Of a stretch of DNA of 64,000 nt, positions 16,955 through 26,405 are shown in pieces. The stretch comes from UMGS1766 sp963597355 (lineage in GTDB: Bacteria > Bacillota > Clostridia > Oscillospirales > Oscillospiraceae). The stretch covers positions 26,429 to 90,428 of the forward strand of contig CAVBPR010000016.1 of the NCBI GenBank assembly GCA_963597355.1. Direction: 5' to 3'. The first letter of the stretch is position 1. Each line of letters begins with the position of its first letter. Both the position numbers and the translations under genes were made by a program. The notes under the pieces were generated by a model that saw only the letters and a program-made list of their open reading frames with translations, had not been told where the DNA came from and made no database searches.

Positions 16955-17165
16955 AATTCTCACTCCGTTCCAAAAAGTTCATCGATTCAGAAATATATTC
17001 ATTTGTAGCTTGTGTTACTGGCTCTGCAACTACATTCCAGCCCGCTTTTCTTTTAATTATACCATTGTAGGAAGCTAACTTCCACTCTTTTCACTGGGAA
17101 TATATCATGTCTTACAACACAATATATTTCCCCGTGCCGTTGATTTGACCTCTGCGCTGGACATC

Positions 17166-17273
17166 ATGCACAAAGCACTAATTTTTCTCGGTATATTCTT
17201 TCTTTGCATCGGCGGTGTCGAGTTATTCGCCGCTTTGATCCTACGATGGATAGAGAAACACAAGAGCGACTAA
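17166..17273 (+). CDS. Possible small membrane protein, 35 residues
   Basis: MHKALIFLGIFFLCIGG... then a hydrophobic stretch and a charged tail RWIEKHKSD. A single transmembrane helix is evident. There is no good ribosome site, and the reading frame is open for about 20 codons upstream, so it may be the end of a decayed gene. Weak call. Confidence 0.25.
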   Translation: MHKALIFLGIFFLCIGGVELFAALILRWIEKHKSD

Positions 17274-17288
17274 ATACGAATCTCATAT

Positions 17289-17319
17289 GTGCGATTTATG
17301 ATTGCTTTATAAATCGCAC
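17289..17319 (-). terminator. Palindrome at the end of the M16C gene
   Basis: GTGCGATTTAT (17289-17299) pairs with ATAAATCGCAC (17309-17319), overlapping the last codons and stop of the protease. No U-tract follows, so termination is uncertain. Confidence 0.4.
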
Positions 17320-20169
17320 AGACTCCCCATTTCCGACTGCGCAAAACTTTCCATTTGCCTGAAATTCACGAAGCGCGCCGATGCTCTGTCTCAGATCATC
17401 CACCGTTGTATGCAGAATTTCCCGACGAATCCGGTTTATCATCTCCCCTGTAACTCCCTTGAAATACCGAACACAGGCAAGACTGCAGGTTTCTGCCGGA
17501 CTCAACAAAGGGTCTGTCTTGTTTACAGTACCGATGATTAAATCATCCAGAGGAACATCCTCCTGTAATGCTTCTTCCAGATAGTCTGCCAGACCGTTAA
17601 ACGCCATGCGAGTATGCTCCAGATTGGGATCCCGGTACGAATAGCAATAAATCGCTCCATCGCTGCGAATTGTCATTGCCGTTCCATAGGCTCCGCCCTG
17701 AACACGCACTGCATTCCACAGATATCCATATGTCAGCATGGAGGCAAGTACTTCGCAACTGCCGGTATAATGGTCCCCGGATTCGCGGAGATTACCGCCC
17801 AGTGCACAAAATCCAACATCTCCGGGAATTTCAATGGCACAATCCCGATTGTCAAATTGGGGATAAACTGCACACTCTCCCATTTCCGTCACCGGCAGTG
17901 CATAAATCAAATCACTCAGGAGCGAGACATCCAGATCTCCGCCAAAAGCGATCATCATGCGGTTGCGTCCGCAGGCTTTTTCGATCAATCGATGGAATTC
18001 CCCAATGTAAGTCTTACTTTCTGCCTGGAACCGTTGGACAAAATCTGTAAACCACCGAATAGAACTTTCTCCTGCCAACAGTTCCCCCATTGCGTCTGAT
18101 TTTGAGGTTGCTGTCAGTGCTTTTATCACGGCATAGGAGTGCCCTGCGCTGATCATTGCCTGCTTATTGATATAGTCTATCTGCAGAAGATTTTCCTGAA
18201 TGCGCTCAGCATCATCATAGCAGCCATGCCGCAAAATTTCTTCCACCAAACGCAGTGCTTCCGGTACATTTTCTTTCAGTGTGCTCATTGTAACCATGAA
18301 ATATGGGGTGCAATGATCCAAATCGTCTCTCCGAGAATAGGCTGTTACCGTAAAACGCAGTCGACCGCAAGTGGCTCGAATTTTTGTCTGTAAATCCGCA
18401 ATGGAATTATGTTCCGTTGGCAATTCATCCATAAATGAGCACAAGATAGAAAGCTGGCGCAGCTCCTCCAACGAAAAATCGGACAAATCAAAATACAAAT
18501 TGAAATATACGATACCGTTTGTATCCGTTTTTGTCTCCATCACTTTGACTCCGAGCAGCTCACTAAAGCAGCTTTCTGCTAAAACCGTTTCCTCCGGCAC
18601 ATCTTTCAACGACAGGTGGGGCAAGGTAGCCAAAACTTCTTCGCTGTCCGGTTGCTGCTGCCACTGCTGCATTTTTTCAAAAGCAGTTTCTTCCTGTTCC
18701 CGCTGCTCTTTGCTCCACTGTTCCATGACCTCTGAAAGACGCTTGTTTTCTGCTTTTGCATCCTCCTGACCTTTCGTCCGGGAAGGCAGAGCAATCAGAC
18801 AGGTCATCTCCTCTGCATTGCCCAACAGTTCTTTCAGCAAGGTTACAAAATAGTCGGTCGAAACCTTTTCCCGCAAATCGGAGATAACATCTGAAATTTC
18901 AAGTGCAGTCATCGGATCTTCACCATAGTTCCAACTGCTAATGACCTTCTCCGCAAGCGAAATTCCATAGGGTTCGCTAATTTCCTTCTGATAAAACGCA
19001 AAGTGATCCAATGTTGCCATCAGAGCCTTCTCATCCAGCCCGTCTGCAATAATCCGCTGAATTTGATCATTCAAGAACGGTTTGATCTCACCGCACCACT
19101 CCGGATCGATATTGCGAACCATAAGACTGATGCTGGGCTGGAAGTTTCCACTGTCAACATGCAGGCTGACTGCCTGAGCCATATTATTCTCCAGAAATGC
19201 TCTCGACAAGGGTGCCTCGTTGGAAAAAGTCAGATAGTCTGCTAAGATCTTCGCTGCGAAAATCTTCTCTGTTTCCTTGTGGCTGCATAGGATCTTTCCC
19301 ACTTCCATATGGGCAAGATTTTCTTCCCCCTCCTGAGCCTCATAATAAATCGTGCGCTGAGTCACCTTCGGGGTTTGCAGTTTAAATGCAAAATCAGGTG
19401 CGCAATAGTCGTATTTGCACAAGTATTCTTCGTCAATGTAGGAAAGCATTCGGTCGATATCCATGTGTCCATCCAGAAAAATACAGGCATTGGACGGATG
19501 ATAAAAACGGCGATGCGTTGCAATAAACTGGTCATAGCTCAACTCAGGGATATGTTCTGGATGACCACCGCTGACAAAACCGTAACTGTTATCCGGATAG
19601 AGCAGTCGATCCATCTCCTCCCCCATTTGGCTTTCCACATCTGCAAAAACGCCCTTCATCTCATTGAATACCACTCCGTTATAGCAGGGAGAATCACCAA
19701 ATTCATAATGCCAGCCCTCTTGCATGAAAATTTCCGGTTTTTCATAGATAAGGGGACAAAATACTGCGTCCAGATAAACTTCCATCAGATTGAACAAATC
19801 CTGTTCATTTCGGCTGGCAACAGGATAAAGTGTCATATCGCTATAGGTCAGGGCATTGAGGAAGGTTTGCATGGAACTTTGCAGCATAGATACAAACGGT
19901 TCCTTAACCGGGAATTTTTTTGACCCGTTTAAAACGCTGTGTTCCAGAATATGAAACACACCCGTATCATTTTCCGAAAGCGTCCTAAATCCAATTGTAA
20001 ACGTCTTATTCTCGTCTGCCCGGTCAAAATAGAACAACCTGGTTTTTGTTTTTTCATGGCAGAGAGTATATAAATTTGCGGATTTTGAGGCCACATATTC
20101 CTTCTTGTTCAGGCGAAATCCGGAACAAATGTCTCCAATCTGCAGCTCCGAAAACATTTTTTCTTGCAT
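17296..20169 (-). CDS. M16C metalloprotease (presequence-protease/insulinase type)
   Basis: 957-residue cytosolic zinc peptidase with the full four-domain length of the M16C subfamily. The inverted zinc site HILEH (His73-Glu76-His77) is intact in TGVFHILEHSVLNGS; the second Glu ligand lies in the NAFTYSD-like block that here reads NALTYSDMTLYPVASRN and in the downstream VFNEMKG. No signal peptide. ATG 20169 follows GGAGGAAA. It lies 17 bases after the second ABC half-transporter, in one operon. M16C enzymes degrade peptides of 10-65 residues; with an exporter upstream, a role in processing or clearing a transported peptide is possible but unproven. Confidence 0.92.
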   Translation of the reverse strand: MQEKMFSELQIGDICSGFRLNKKEYVASKSANLYTLCHEKTKTRLFYFDRADENKTFTIGFRTLSENDTGVFHILEHSVLNGSKKFPVKEPFVSMLQSSMQTFLNALTYSDMTLYPVASRNEQDLFNLMEVYLDAVFCPLIYEKPEIFMQEGWHYEFGDSPCYNGVVFNEMKGVFADVESQMGEEMDRLLYPDNSYGFVSGGHPEHIPELSYDQFIATHRRFYHPSNACIFLDGHMDIDRMLSYIDEEYLCKYDYCAPDFAFKLQTPKVTQRTIYYEAQEGEENLAHMEVGKILCSHKETEKIFAAKILADYLTFSNEAPLSRAFLENNMAQAVSLHVDSGNFQPSISLMVRNIDPEWCGEIKPFLNDQIQRIIADGLDEKALMATLDHFAFYQKEISEPYGISLAEKVISSWNYGEDPMTALEISDVISDLREKVSTDYFVTLLKELLGNAEEMTCLIALPSRTKGQEDAKAENKRLSEVMEQWSKEQREQEETAFEKMQQWQQQPDSEEVLATLPHLSLKDVPEETVLAESCFSELLGVKVMETKTDTNGIVYFNLYFDLSDFSLEELRQLSILCSFMDELPTEHNSIADLQTKIRATCGRLRFTVTAYSRRDDLDHCTPYFMVTMSTLKENVPEALRLVEEILRHGCYDDAERIQENLLQIDYINKQAMISAGHSYAVIKALTATSKSDAMGELLAGESSIRWFTDFVQRFQAESKTYIGEFHRLIEKACGRNRMMIAFGGDLDVSLLSDLIYALPVTEMGECAVYPQFDNRDCAIEIPGDVGFCALGGNLRESGDHYTGSCEVLASMLTYGYLWNAVRVQGGAYGTAMTIRSDGAIYCYSYRDPNLEHTRMAFNGLADYLEEALQEDVPLDDLIIGTVNKTDPLLSPAETCSLACVRYFKGVTGEMINRIRREILHTTVDDLRQSIGALREFQANGKFCAVGNGESVRFIKQS

Positions 20170-20186
20170 ATTTTATTTCCTCCATT

Positions 20187-21893
20187 TTAAAGGGTCTTGC
20201 AAAACATCTGATAATATTCATTGCATTGAAGCAATTCTTCTGGAGTTCCGGTTGCTTCCACAGCACCGTCCTTCATAACAACAATGTAATCCGCATTTCT
20301 TGTTGCCGCAAAATTATGCGCTATCATTACGGTTGTCTTTCCCTCCATAAGGTGCTCCAATGCCTCCGTCACCTGTGCCTGGCTCATCACGTCCAGATTA
20401 CTGGTGGCCTCGTCCAGCAAAAGATAATCTGCATTGCGGAGCATGGCGCGGGCAATGGAAATGCACTGCCCCTGACCGCCGGAGAAATTAGAGCCGTTCA
20501 GGCCAACTTCTTCATCAAATCCCTTCGGTTTTGCCATAATGCAGTCGTAGCAGTTCGCCGCTTTTGCAACCTTAATCAGTTCTTCCTCACTGACAGGACG
20601 ATTCATTCCGTAGGTCAGATTCTCCCGCACCGTGCCGCCGATTAGCTGCGTATTTTGGGACACAACGGAAAATCGATCGCGCCAGGCATCCAATTGAAAC
20701 GCACAAATTTTTGCATCGCCGAAGCGGATTTCGCCCTGCTGGGGCTCATAAAGCCGCGTCATCAGTTTAAAAATGGTCGATTTTCCTGCTCCATTTCCGC
20801 CAATCACAGCAGTAACTTTTCCCGCCGGAATACGCAGTGTTAAATGATCCAGCACATTTCGATCTGGTGCATAGCCAAATTGCACTTCATCAAATACAAT
20901 CTCCTCCTGTCCCTCCGGAACTGGAATTCCGTCCTTCGGTTCGGAGTCGGCATCCATAATATGAGAAATTTTCTGCATGGTTCCAAACGTACCGGAGACA
21001 GATCCGATGTTCATAAAAAACTGCATAAGCTGCAGCGTTACAATACCGGAAATCATATAAAATCCGGTCAGATCGCCGATTGTAACTGCTCCGGTGGAGA
21101 CAAAGTGGCTGCCGACAACAAAGGTGATAACAATAAATGCAATGGAAAACAAACTGGACATCAACTGGTAACCGGCAACCATTAACCAGCTCAGGAAATC
21201 TGCCTTGTAAAGCCGTTTAAACGTTGCATCGCCTTTTTCATTTTCCAGCTTTTCGGCCAATGCGCTTTTTATCAGCCGGAAATTTCGCACCCGTTCTGCT
21301 AAATAACCCATGCTACCTGCGGTTGTGACCGTTCCGTACACGCCAATGCGGAACATGATCTTTCCATACGCAACACAGACAAGCATAGTAAACGGAATGA
21401 TCAACAGCGCAATTGCAGCCAACGTTTTGTGATAGGAAAACAGTCGGATAAATGCCTGCACGGTGGTCACCACACACACAACAAACGACACTGCCATGGA
21501 AAACAAGGACGACGGTGCTTCTGCATCCGACGTGACACGGCTGACCAACTGATCTCCATTGTCCTCATCGTAATACCGAGTTGGCAAGTGCATAATTTTT
21601 GTCCACAAGCTGACTCTCACGCGCATGTTAATCGTTTCCTGCATTTTATAAGTGAAATAGTTGCTGAGAATATTACATACTGCCGCAAGGGCAATTACCA
21701 GAATGTAATTCAGCAAAACCTTTCCGTCAATTGCACTTTGACTGGCGTCGATAATATCTGCTGTTAAGGTTGCCGATTGCAGCTCCGCATTCATCATCAA
21801 TGCAGAAAAAACAAAGCAACCCAGAATCAACAGCCATGGCAGGCGAATGCCTTTGAAAATACGGAAGTATCGCGAAATTGTTTTTCTATTCAT
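20187..21893 (-). CDS. ABC exporter half-transporter, second subunit
   Basis: 568 residues: an N-terminal six-helix exporter domain (residues 1-310) and a C-terminal ATPase. Walker A is GGNGAGKST, the signature FSGGQGQC departs from LSGGQ(R/Q)Q by Gly and Cys, and Walker B is LLLDEATSNLD with the catalytic Glu kept; the switch His is in MIAHN. ATG 21893 shares one base with the TAA of the preceding ABC gene (TAATG) and has AGGAGA seven bases upstream. The pair should form a heterodimeric exporter. Substrate unknown: no bacteriocin or lantibiotic precursor is visible nearby. Confidence 0.93.
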   Translation of the reverse strand: MNRKTISRYFRIFKGIRLPWLLILGCFVFSALMMNAELQSATLTADIIDASQSAIDGKVLLNYILVIALAAVCNILSNYFTYKMQETINMRVRVSLWTKIMHLPTRYYDEDNGDQLVSRVTSDAEAPSSLFSMAVSFVVCVVTTVQAFIRLFSYHKTLAAIALLIIPFTMLVCVAYGKIMFRIGVYGTVTTAGSMGYLAERVRNFRLIKSALAEKLENEKGDATFKRLYKADFLSWLMVAGYQLMSSLFSIAFIVITFVVGSHFVSTGAVTIGDLTGFYMISGIVTLQLMQFFMNIGSVSGTFGTMQKISHIMDADSEPKDGIPVPEGQEEIVFDEVQFGYAPDRNVLDHLTLRIPAGKVTAVIGGNGAGKSTIFKLMTRLYEPQQGEIRFGDAKICAFQLDAWRDRFSVVSQNTQLIGGTVRENLTYGMNRPVSEEELIKVAKAANCYDCIMAKPKGFDEEVGLNGSNFSGGQGQCISIARAMLRNADYLLLDEATSNLDVMSQAQVTEALEHLMEGKTTVMIAHNFAATRNADYIVVMKDGAVEATGTPEELLQCNEYYQMFCKTL

Positions 21894-23629
21894 TACGCTG
21901 TCTCCTCTCCCGCATTTTCTGCCATTCGGCGATAGGTCTCGCAATTTTGCATCAGTGACTCATGGGTGCCATCCCCCACCAACTTGCCGTTTTCCATCAC
22001 CAGAATACGATCGTAGTTTTGCGCCAGACTCAGATCGTGCGTAACCAGAATTCTGGTTCGATCTGCAAAAACGGTATCGATTGTTTCCTGAATCTTTGCA
22101 GATACACGCACGTCCAATGCCGACGTCGGTTCATCCATCAGGATAATGTCGCCATCTCGAAGAACTTCCCGCGTTAGCACCAAACGCTGCCGCTGTCCGC
22201 CGGACATTGAAGTGCCTCCCGGAGCAACCTCTGTATCCAGACAATTCTTCTGCAGTGCCAAATATTCGTCAAATCCCGTCTTTTTTGCCGCCGCAAAGAT
22301 TTCTTCCTCCGTTATGGCACGATCAATGCCGTAGGTCAACGCTTCCCGCAAAGTGCCGCTGAAAATTTCCGCTCCCTGCTGAACATAGGAAAAATGCCTG
22401 CGATAGTCTGCAAGCGGAATGGAACGAATATCTGTCCCTCCAATGCAAATCTGTCCATCGTCCGGAAAATAGAACCGCTCCAGCAGGCTGATCGAGGTTG
22501 TTTTTCCGCTGCCACACAATCCAACGATTGCCGTACAACTGCCTCTCTGAATCGTGAACGAAACATTTTGCATGGCCGGCGTGTCGGTTCCCGGATAAGA
22601 AAACGTGACATTTTGAAACGAAATTTCTCCGTCCATAGGTGCTTCTTTTGTTTGCAACGGCGCTTCATCCGGTGCATTCATAATTCGGATAATACGATGG
22701 AAACAACCATGAACCGTTTTAATCCGAACCCAGCAATCAAAAATTTCATCCATTCGGACGAACAGATTTTGCGAGAAAAGGAAGAATGCCAGCCACATTG
22801 TAATATTGATCTGTCCCTGCTGCAGTAACAGAACCGCAATGACAACCACAATAAATTTTTGCAGAATGTCCAGTACTGCCGTTGCTCCAATCGAAACATT
22901 CTGCAGGTGAACGATTTTCATGTTCGCCTTTAAAAGTCCCTGTGCCGCTGTACGCCCGTTGTTCTCCTCTTCTTCCTCGTTGGTATAAGTCTTTATCAGC
23001 GGCAAATGATTGATGCGGTCTGCCAAATAACCAGTCAGTTCACCAATCCGTCCATAAACTTTTGCCGTATTATCCTGCATATAACGACCCATAATCAGCG
23101 CATAAATATACTTCAACGGCAGCATGGCAAAACAGGACACGGCAAGAATCCAGTGATAACTACGGATACGAATCAACGCCGCAACGACATAATAAATATC
23201 CGGAATCAGGTAGATCAGCACATTGACCAGCTTTTGCGCCGAATTACCGGCATCGTTAATCATTGTGCTCATCAGTTCTGACGGATCATTGCGATCAAAG
23301 AAATCCATTCGCAAACCCAGCATTTTTTTCCAGACTGAATTTCGAGTTCTTCGAGCGCTGTAGGACTGAGCCTGAACCTGACCGGTTACCATAACAAAAG
23401 ACATCAATCCAAGAACAATATAATATAGAATTGCTTTTGTTAACGCTGCTCCGCTGATATTTCCGCTCATTAAATCCGCTGTTGTACTCGGCAGCTTCAA
23501 CATCAGTTCGCTTAGAAGCAAATTAAGTGACAATCCAACGACAATCCATCCCCAAGGCAAATGCAGCTTTCGAATTGTCCTAAGCAATTCGCCCCAATCA
23601 TCTCGTTTCTTTTTTTTCATTCGTCCCAT
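21893..23629 (-). CDS. ABC exporter half-transporter, first subunit
   Basis: 578 residues with a membrane domain followed by an ATPase: Walker A GLCGSGKTT, signature MSGGQRQR, Walker B ILMDEPTSALD, switch His in VTHD. ATG 23629 follows AAGGGA by about 12 bases; the longer frame runs back through the upstream terminator and is not credible. It begins with a very basic MKKKKRDDW segment, usual for a cytosolic N-terminus. First gene of an ABC-ABC-M16C operon separated by a terminator from the lipoprotein operon upstream. Likely a heterodimeric drug, lipid or peptide exporter. Confidence 0.93.
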   Translation of the reverse strand: MGRMKKKKRDDWGELLRTIRKLHLPWGWIVVGLSLNLLLSELMLKLPSTTADLMSGNISGAALTKAILYYIVLGLMSFVMVTGQVQAQSYSARRTRNSVWKKMLGLRMDFFDRNDPSELMSTMINDAGNSAQKLVNVLIYLIPDIYYVVAALIRIRSYHWILAVSCFAMLPLKYIYALIMGRYMQDNTAKVYGRIGELTGYLADRINHLPLIKTYTNEEEEENNGRTAAQGLLKANMKIVHLQNVSIGATAVLDILQKFIVVVIAVLLLQQGQINITMWLAFFLFSQNLFVRMDEIFDCWVRIKTVHGCFHRIIRIMNAPDEAPLQTKEAPMDGEISFQNVTFSYPGTDTPAMQNVSFTIQRGSCTAIVGLCGSGKTTSISLLERFYFPDDGQICIGGTDIRSIPLADYRRHFSYVQQGAEIFSGTLREALTYGIDRAITEEEIFAAAKKTGFDEYLALQKNCLDTEVAPGGTSMSGGQRQRLVLTREVLRDGDIILMDEPTSALDVRVSAKIQETIDTVFADRTRILVTHDLSLAQNYDRILVMENGKLVGDGTHESLMQNCETYRRMAENAGEETA

Positions 23630-23642
23630 AGATGATCGATTC

Positions 23643-23703
23643 CCTTCTGTAAAAAATAGAAAATGGATGCCATGGGCAAGCGAGAAGCTGCACATGGCAT
23701 CCA
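23643..23703 (-). terminator. Terminator of the chaperone-redox-lipoprotein operon
   Basis: ATGGATGCCATG (23662-23673) pairs perfectly with CATGGCATCCAT (23692-23703); the minus strand continues TTTTCTATTTTTT. Lies just after the lipoprotein stop, so it separates that gene from the ABC operon. Confidence 0.85.
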
Positions 23704-23709
23704 TCAGCT

Positions 23710-24801
23710 TTATTCGCTGCAAACGACAGAGTAGTAGGTCTCCTCAATCATCTGGACATAGGCATCAACGGATTCATCTTTCAGCACAGAATAGCCAATA
23801 TAAGCACTCACGGCATCCTTCATCTCCTGCCCCACCAGCGAGTCCTGAATCACGGTGTCCGAAACGCGGACTGGATGGAAAAAGAACTCACTTGCTACTC
23901 CCATCAGTTCATCTGCTGCTTCCTTGGACGGGCACTCATAGTAAGTATACTGGGCAATCGCATTTCCCTGACTGCCGTAAACATAGGTCGTCATCGATGT
24001 AACATCGTCTGCATAACCCTCATCCACAGCCATTTCTGCCGAACCGACCAGAACTACTCGCTGGTCAAATTCCAGATCGGCAGGATCTTCATGTCCGTCA
24101 TAGGGAGTATAGGCACTGGTATCACCATAGGTGCGTACGCCATAATTCATCATCAAAACGGAAGCAAAGGCCTGGGCATCCCGGCTGTCTACTGTATTTC
24201 CAAACTCTTCCATGGTATCAAACTGTTCCGAAATTGCATCGGCATCCATCTCTGCCTTCAGAACCGTATCACTCTCTGCCGTCAGATGAACCTCACAGAC
24301 CTGTTCCATGGCAGAGATAACCGCTTCCTGGTCTGCCTTATCCGTAAGCATCACATACAGCCATGCATCGCTTGCTGTGCTATCCTTACCGTACACCACC
24401 CAGTACAGCGCTACATTTCCTGCAAGGGAAATCATCAAGGACTCATCCGGCATACCTAAATCAACTTCCTCACCTGCCGCATAAGCAGTGTAAGTGCCGT
24501 CTGTCAAGCTGGTCCAGCCCTTCGCGAGACCTGTCTCTGCATCGTAGTCGTACAAGCCGACAATATCCCCCTTCTCGTCATAAACCAGGTTGCTGGGATA
24601 AGCCGCCGCATTCATCGCATCTTCCAGAGAAGTCCCAAAATTTTCATTGCTGAGCACAATGCGCTCATCATATTGGATTCCCTTTGGATCGCTGTAGCTG
24701 TAGTCGCCCAGTTTTACAACGGAATCGCTGCTGAACAGACTGCATCCGGTCATAGAAAAAAGCAGAGCGAATGCAAGGAAAATAGTAGCAAATCTTTTCA
24801 T
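23710..24801 (-). CDS. Lipoprotein of unknown function
   Basis: 363 residues with a clear lipoprotein signal: a basic start MKRF, hydrophobic core and lipobox SMTGC (Cys20). The mature protein is strongly acidic and seems to contain two related halves: DERIVLSNENFGTSLEDAMN in the first and DQRVVLVGSAEMAVDEGYAD in the second, each followed by a tyrosine-rich strand region (LVYDEKGDIVGLYDYD and TTYVYGSQGNAIAQYTYYE). No enzyme motif recognised. AGGAGA precedes the ATG. It is the last gene after trigger-factor-like, thioredoxin and FTR-like genes, so it could be a client of that redox module (inference). Confidence 0.8.
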   Translation of the reverse strand: MKRFATIFLAFALLFSMTGCSLFSSDSVVKLGDYSYSDPKGIQYDERIVLSNENFGTSLEDAMNAAAYPSNLVYDEKGDIVGLYDYDAETGLAKGWTSLTDGTYTAYAAGEEVDLGMPDESLMISLAGNVALYWVVYGKDSTASDAWLYVMLTDKADQEAVISAMEQVCEVHLTAESDTVLKAEMDADAISEQFDTMEEFGNTVDSRDAQAFASVLMMNYGVRTYGDTSAYTPYDGHEDPADLEFDQRVVLVGSAEMAVDEGYADDVTSMTTYVYGSQGNAIAQYTYYECPSKEAADELMGVASEFFFHPVRVSDTVIQDSLVGQEMKDAVSAYIGYSVLKDESVDAYVQMIEETYYSVVCSE

Positions 24802-24836
24802 CGTAATATTTCTCCTCTAACTGGTCTCCCAGCCTA

Positions 24837-25037
24837 TTATTTTTCTTTGTAGTAAAGACGACAGTGACAATAACCTTCAAAGTCGGGGTCCTGGATTTGA
24901 GCTTTAAACTCCTCACAAACACATTTATATTCCGGTTTGCGTTCCACGCGGCAGGGACAGTATCCCCCTGTGCGCTTTAATCCTTCCTTCACGCGGTTCA
25001 CCGTTTCGCGATCGGTATTCAAACGAACCTTTCCCAT
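24837..25037 (-). CDS. Ferredoxin:thioredoxin reductase catalytic-subunit-like mini protein
   Basis: 66 residues with six cysteines in three pairs: YCPCR (Cys27, Cys29), CVC (Cys39, Cys41), CHCRLY (Cys57, Cys59). This is the FTR beta pattern in which four Cys hold a 4Fe-4S cluster and two form the redox disulfide, though spacings (9 and 15) differ from the plant-type 16 and 8. There is no variable subunit. It starts 15 bases after the adjacent thioredoxin gene, which would be its natural partner: an electron path from ferredoxin to thioredoxin is the inferred role. GGGGGTG serves as ribosome site. Confidence 0.78.
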   Translation of the reverse strand: MGKVRLNTDRETVNRVKEGLKRTGGYCPCRVERKPEYKCVCEEFKAQIQDPDFEGYCHCRLYYKEK

Positions 25038-25052
25038 GTATGTGCACCCCCT

Positions 25053-25370
25053 TTATTCGTACAGCAGCTTGGCTATATGGGCAAGCAATTCCTCCCGCTC
25101 CATGCTGCCAATTGCCTGATGCACCAGCTCTCCTTTTCGGAAGAACAGCAACGTAGGCATGGCATTCACTTTGTACTGGTCTGCAATTTCCGGATAAAAG
25201 GATATATTAATTCGTCCGAATGCCACGCCGGGCATTTCACCGCTGACTGACTCTAAAACCGGAGCCAGCATGACACAGGCGCTGCAGTTTTCACCATAAC
25301 AATCGATCACAACAAAGTCTGCCTTGGAAAACGGCTCCCATTCCAGCTCCTTTAACTCAGTGATTGCCAT
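25053..25370 (-). CDS. Thioredoxin-like protein with CSAC active site
   Basis: 105-residue thioredoxin fold. The active site is NCSACVMLAPV (Cys29-Ser-Ala-Cys32) in place of WCGPC, preceded by Cys24, an extra cysteine. The cis-Pro loop is AMPTLLFF and the C-terminal helix is normal. The changed dipeptide should alter redox potential. GGAGG lies six bases ahead of ATG 25370, which overlaps the end of the trigger-factor-like gene by 14 bases, so they are coupled. Followed by the FTR-like gene. Reduction by ferredoxin through that protein, rather than by NADPH thioredoxin reductase, is the inferred arrangement. Confidence 0.92.
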   Translation of the reverse strand: MAITELKELEWEPFSKADFVVIDCYGENCSACVMLAPVLESVSGEMPGVAFGRINISFYPEIADQYKVNAMPTLLFFRKGELVHQAIGSMEREELLAHIAKLLYE

Positions 25371-26244
25371 TGACAGCCTCCATTTTCTCCGTGATCACCT
25401 GATCAAGATAATCAAACATTCCGTTCATGCATTCACCGCTGTATGCCATTGCAATCAATTCTGCTCGATCCGGAAGTTCTTCCCCCATCAGGCTCATCAT
25501 TTCCATCATCTGATCTGCCTGCTCCTCTAAGGCAGCCATATCAATTTCTATGCCATGTTTCTTGCAAATTGCCTCAGCGACCCAGGTCTGCTTTGCCTGA
25601 AGGATCGCCGACGCACGAATTTCTTCCGGCGTTGCCTCGATCCCGGCTTCTGCATACTCAGCCAGTGCATTTTCCATTTCTGCATCAATGGACGCATCCA
25701 TTTCCGCTGCATCATAGTCAAAGTCGCTTTCCGTCAGCATACGATCCATAAAATAACGTGTTATCTGCTTTTTACAGTTCATCCGCTGATCTGCCGCCAT
25801 TTCTTCTTCAACCTGCGCGCGGTAATCCGCAACCGTGGAGATTCCCTCCAGTCCAAGTTGAGCAATCAGTTCGTTGTTAACAGCCACTGGCTCACGATGA
25901 ACAATGCGCTGCACCACCAATTTTACGGGGCGATCCATAATGGTTGTTTCCAGCGTATCTCCTACTGTTTTACCAACTGCAGCTTTTACCGCCTTTTCTG
26001 CCCCCGGCAGATCCAGACCTGTAAAAAGCAGAATTTTTCGTTCGTCCGGGTAACTGGCCGCATCCGCTGCGCAATGCACGATATCGCCAGGTTCTGCAAC
26101 GGCAACATCTGTTTCTTTCGCACAGCTTACACTCAATGCCTGCAGTCTGGCATCCACGGCACTGGAGTCCAACTGAAACTGCAATAACTCCTCCGGAATG
26201 GCAATATCATCGATATCAAACAGTCTGGTAACCTGTCCCTCCAT
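25357..26244 (-). CDS. Trigger-factor-like chaperone lacking the ribosome-binding domain
   Basis: 295 residues that resemble the PPIase and C-terminal chaperone arms of trigger factor: an FKBP-like piece with a degraded core (residues 50-130, GDIVHCAADAAS and DTLETTIMDRPV), then long acidic helices with ISTVADYRAQVEEEMA and TPEEIRASAILQAKQTWV. The N-terminal ribosome-docking GFRxGK signature is absent. Full trigger factor is about 430 residues. ATG 26244 follows GGAAGGGAG. It heads an operon with thioredoxin, FTR-like and lipoprotein genes, suggesting folding of thiol-bearing clients. It is not the housekeeping tig. Confidence 0.75.
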   Translation of the reverse strand: MEGQVTRLFDIDDIAIPEELLQFQLDSSAVDARLQALSVSCAKETDVAVAEPGDIVHCAADAASYPDERKILLFTGLDLPGAEKAVKAAVGKTVGDTLETTIMDRPVKLVVQRIVHREPVAVNNELIAQLGLEGISTVADYRAQVEEEMAADQRMNCKKQITRYFMDRMLTESDFDYDAAEMDASIDAEMENALAEYAEAGIEATPEEIRASAILQAKQTWVAEAICKKHGIEIDMAALEEQADQMMEMMSLMGEELPDRAELIAMAYSGECMNGMFDYLDQVITEKMEAVNGNH

Positions 26245-26375
26245 GTCATTCTCCCTTCCTGTGTTCAACTCAGCTCAAATCATGTGAATTTATTTGAATT
26301 TAAAATGCCAGCTATTGTGCATTTTATACTAAACCGAGCGGTCTTGCAACAACTTTTATTGTTTTTTCTCATTCG

Positions 26376-26405
26376 TTGCACATAATATAAATACTGTGCT
26401 ATAAT
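26376..26405 (+). promoter_or_regulatory. Promoter for the thioesterase gene
   Basis: TTGCAC (26376-26381), 18-base spacer, TATAAT (26400-26405). Confidence 0.65.

Noticed and set aside
25357..26244. Housekeeping trigger factor (tig)
   Set aside because: Lacks the ribosome-binding N-domain and sits in a redox operon, not with clpP/clpX.
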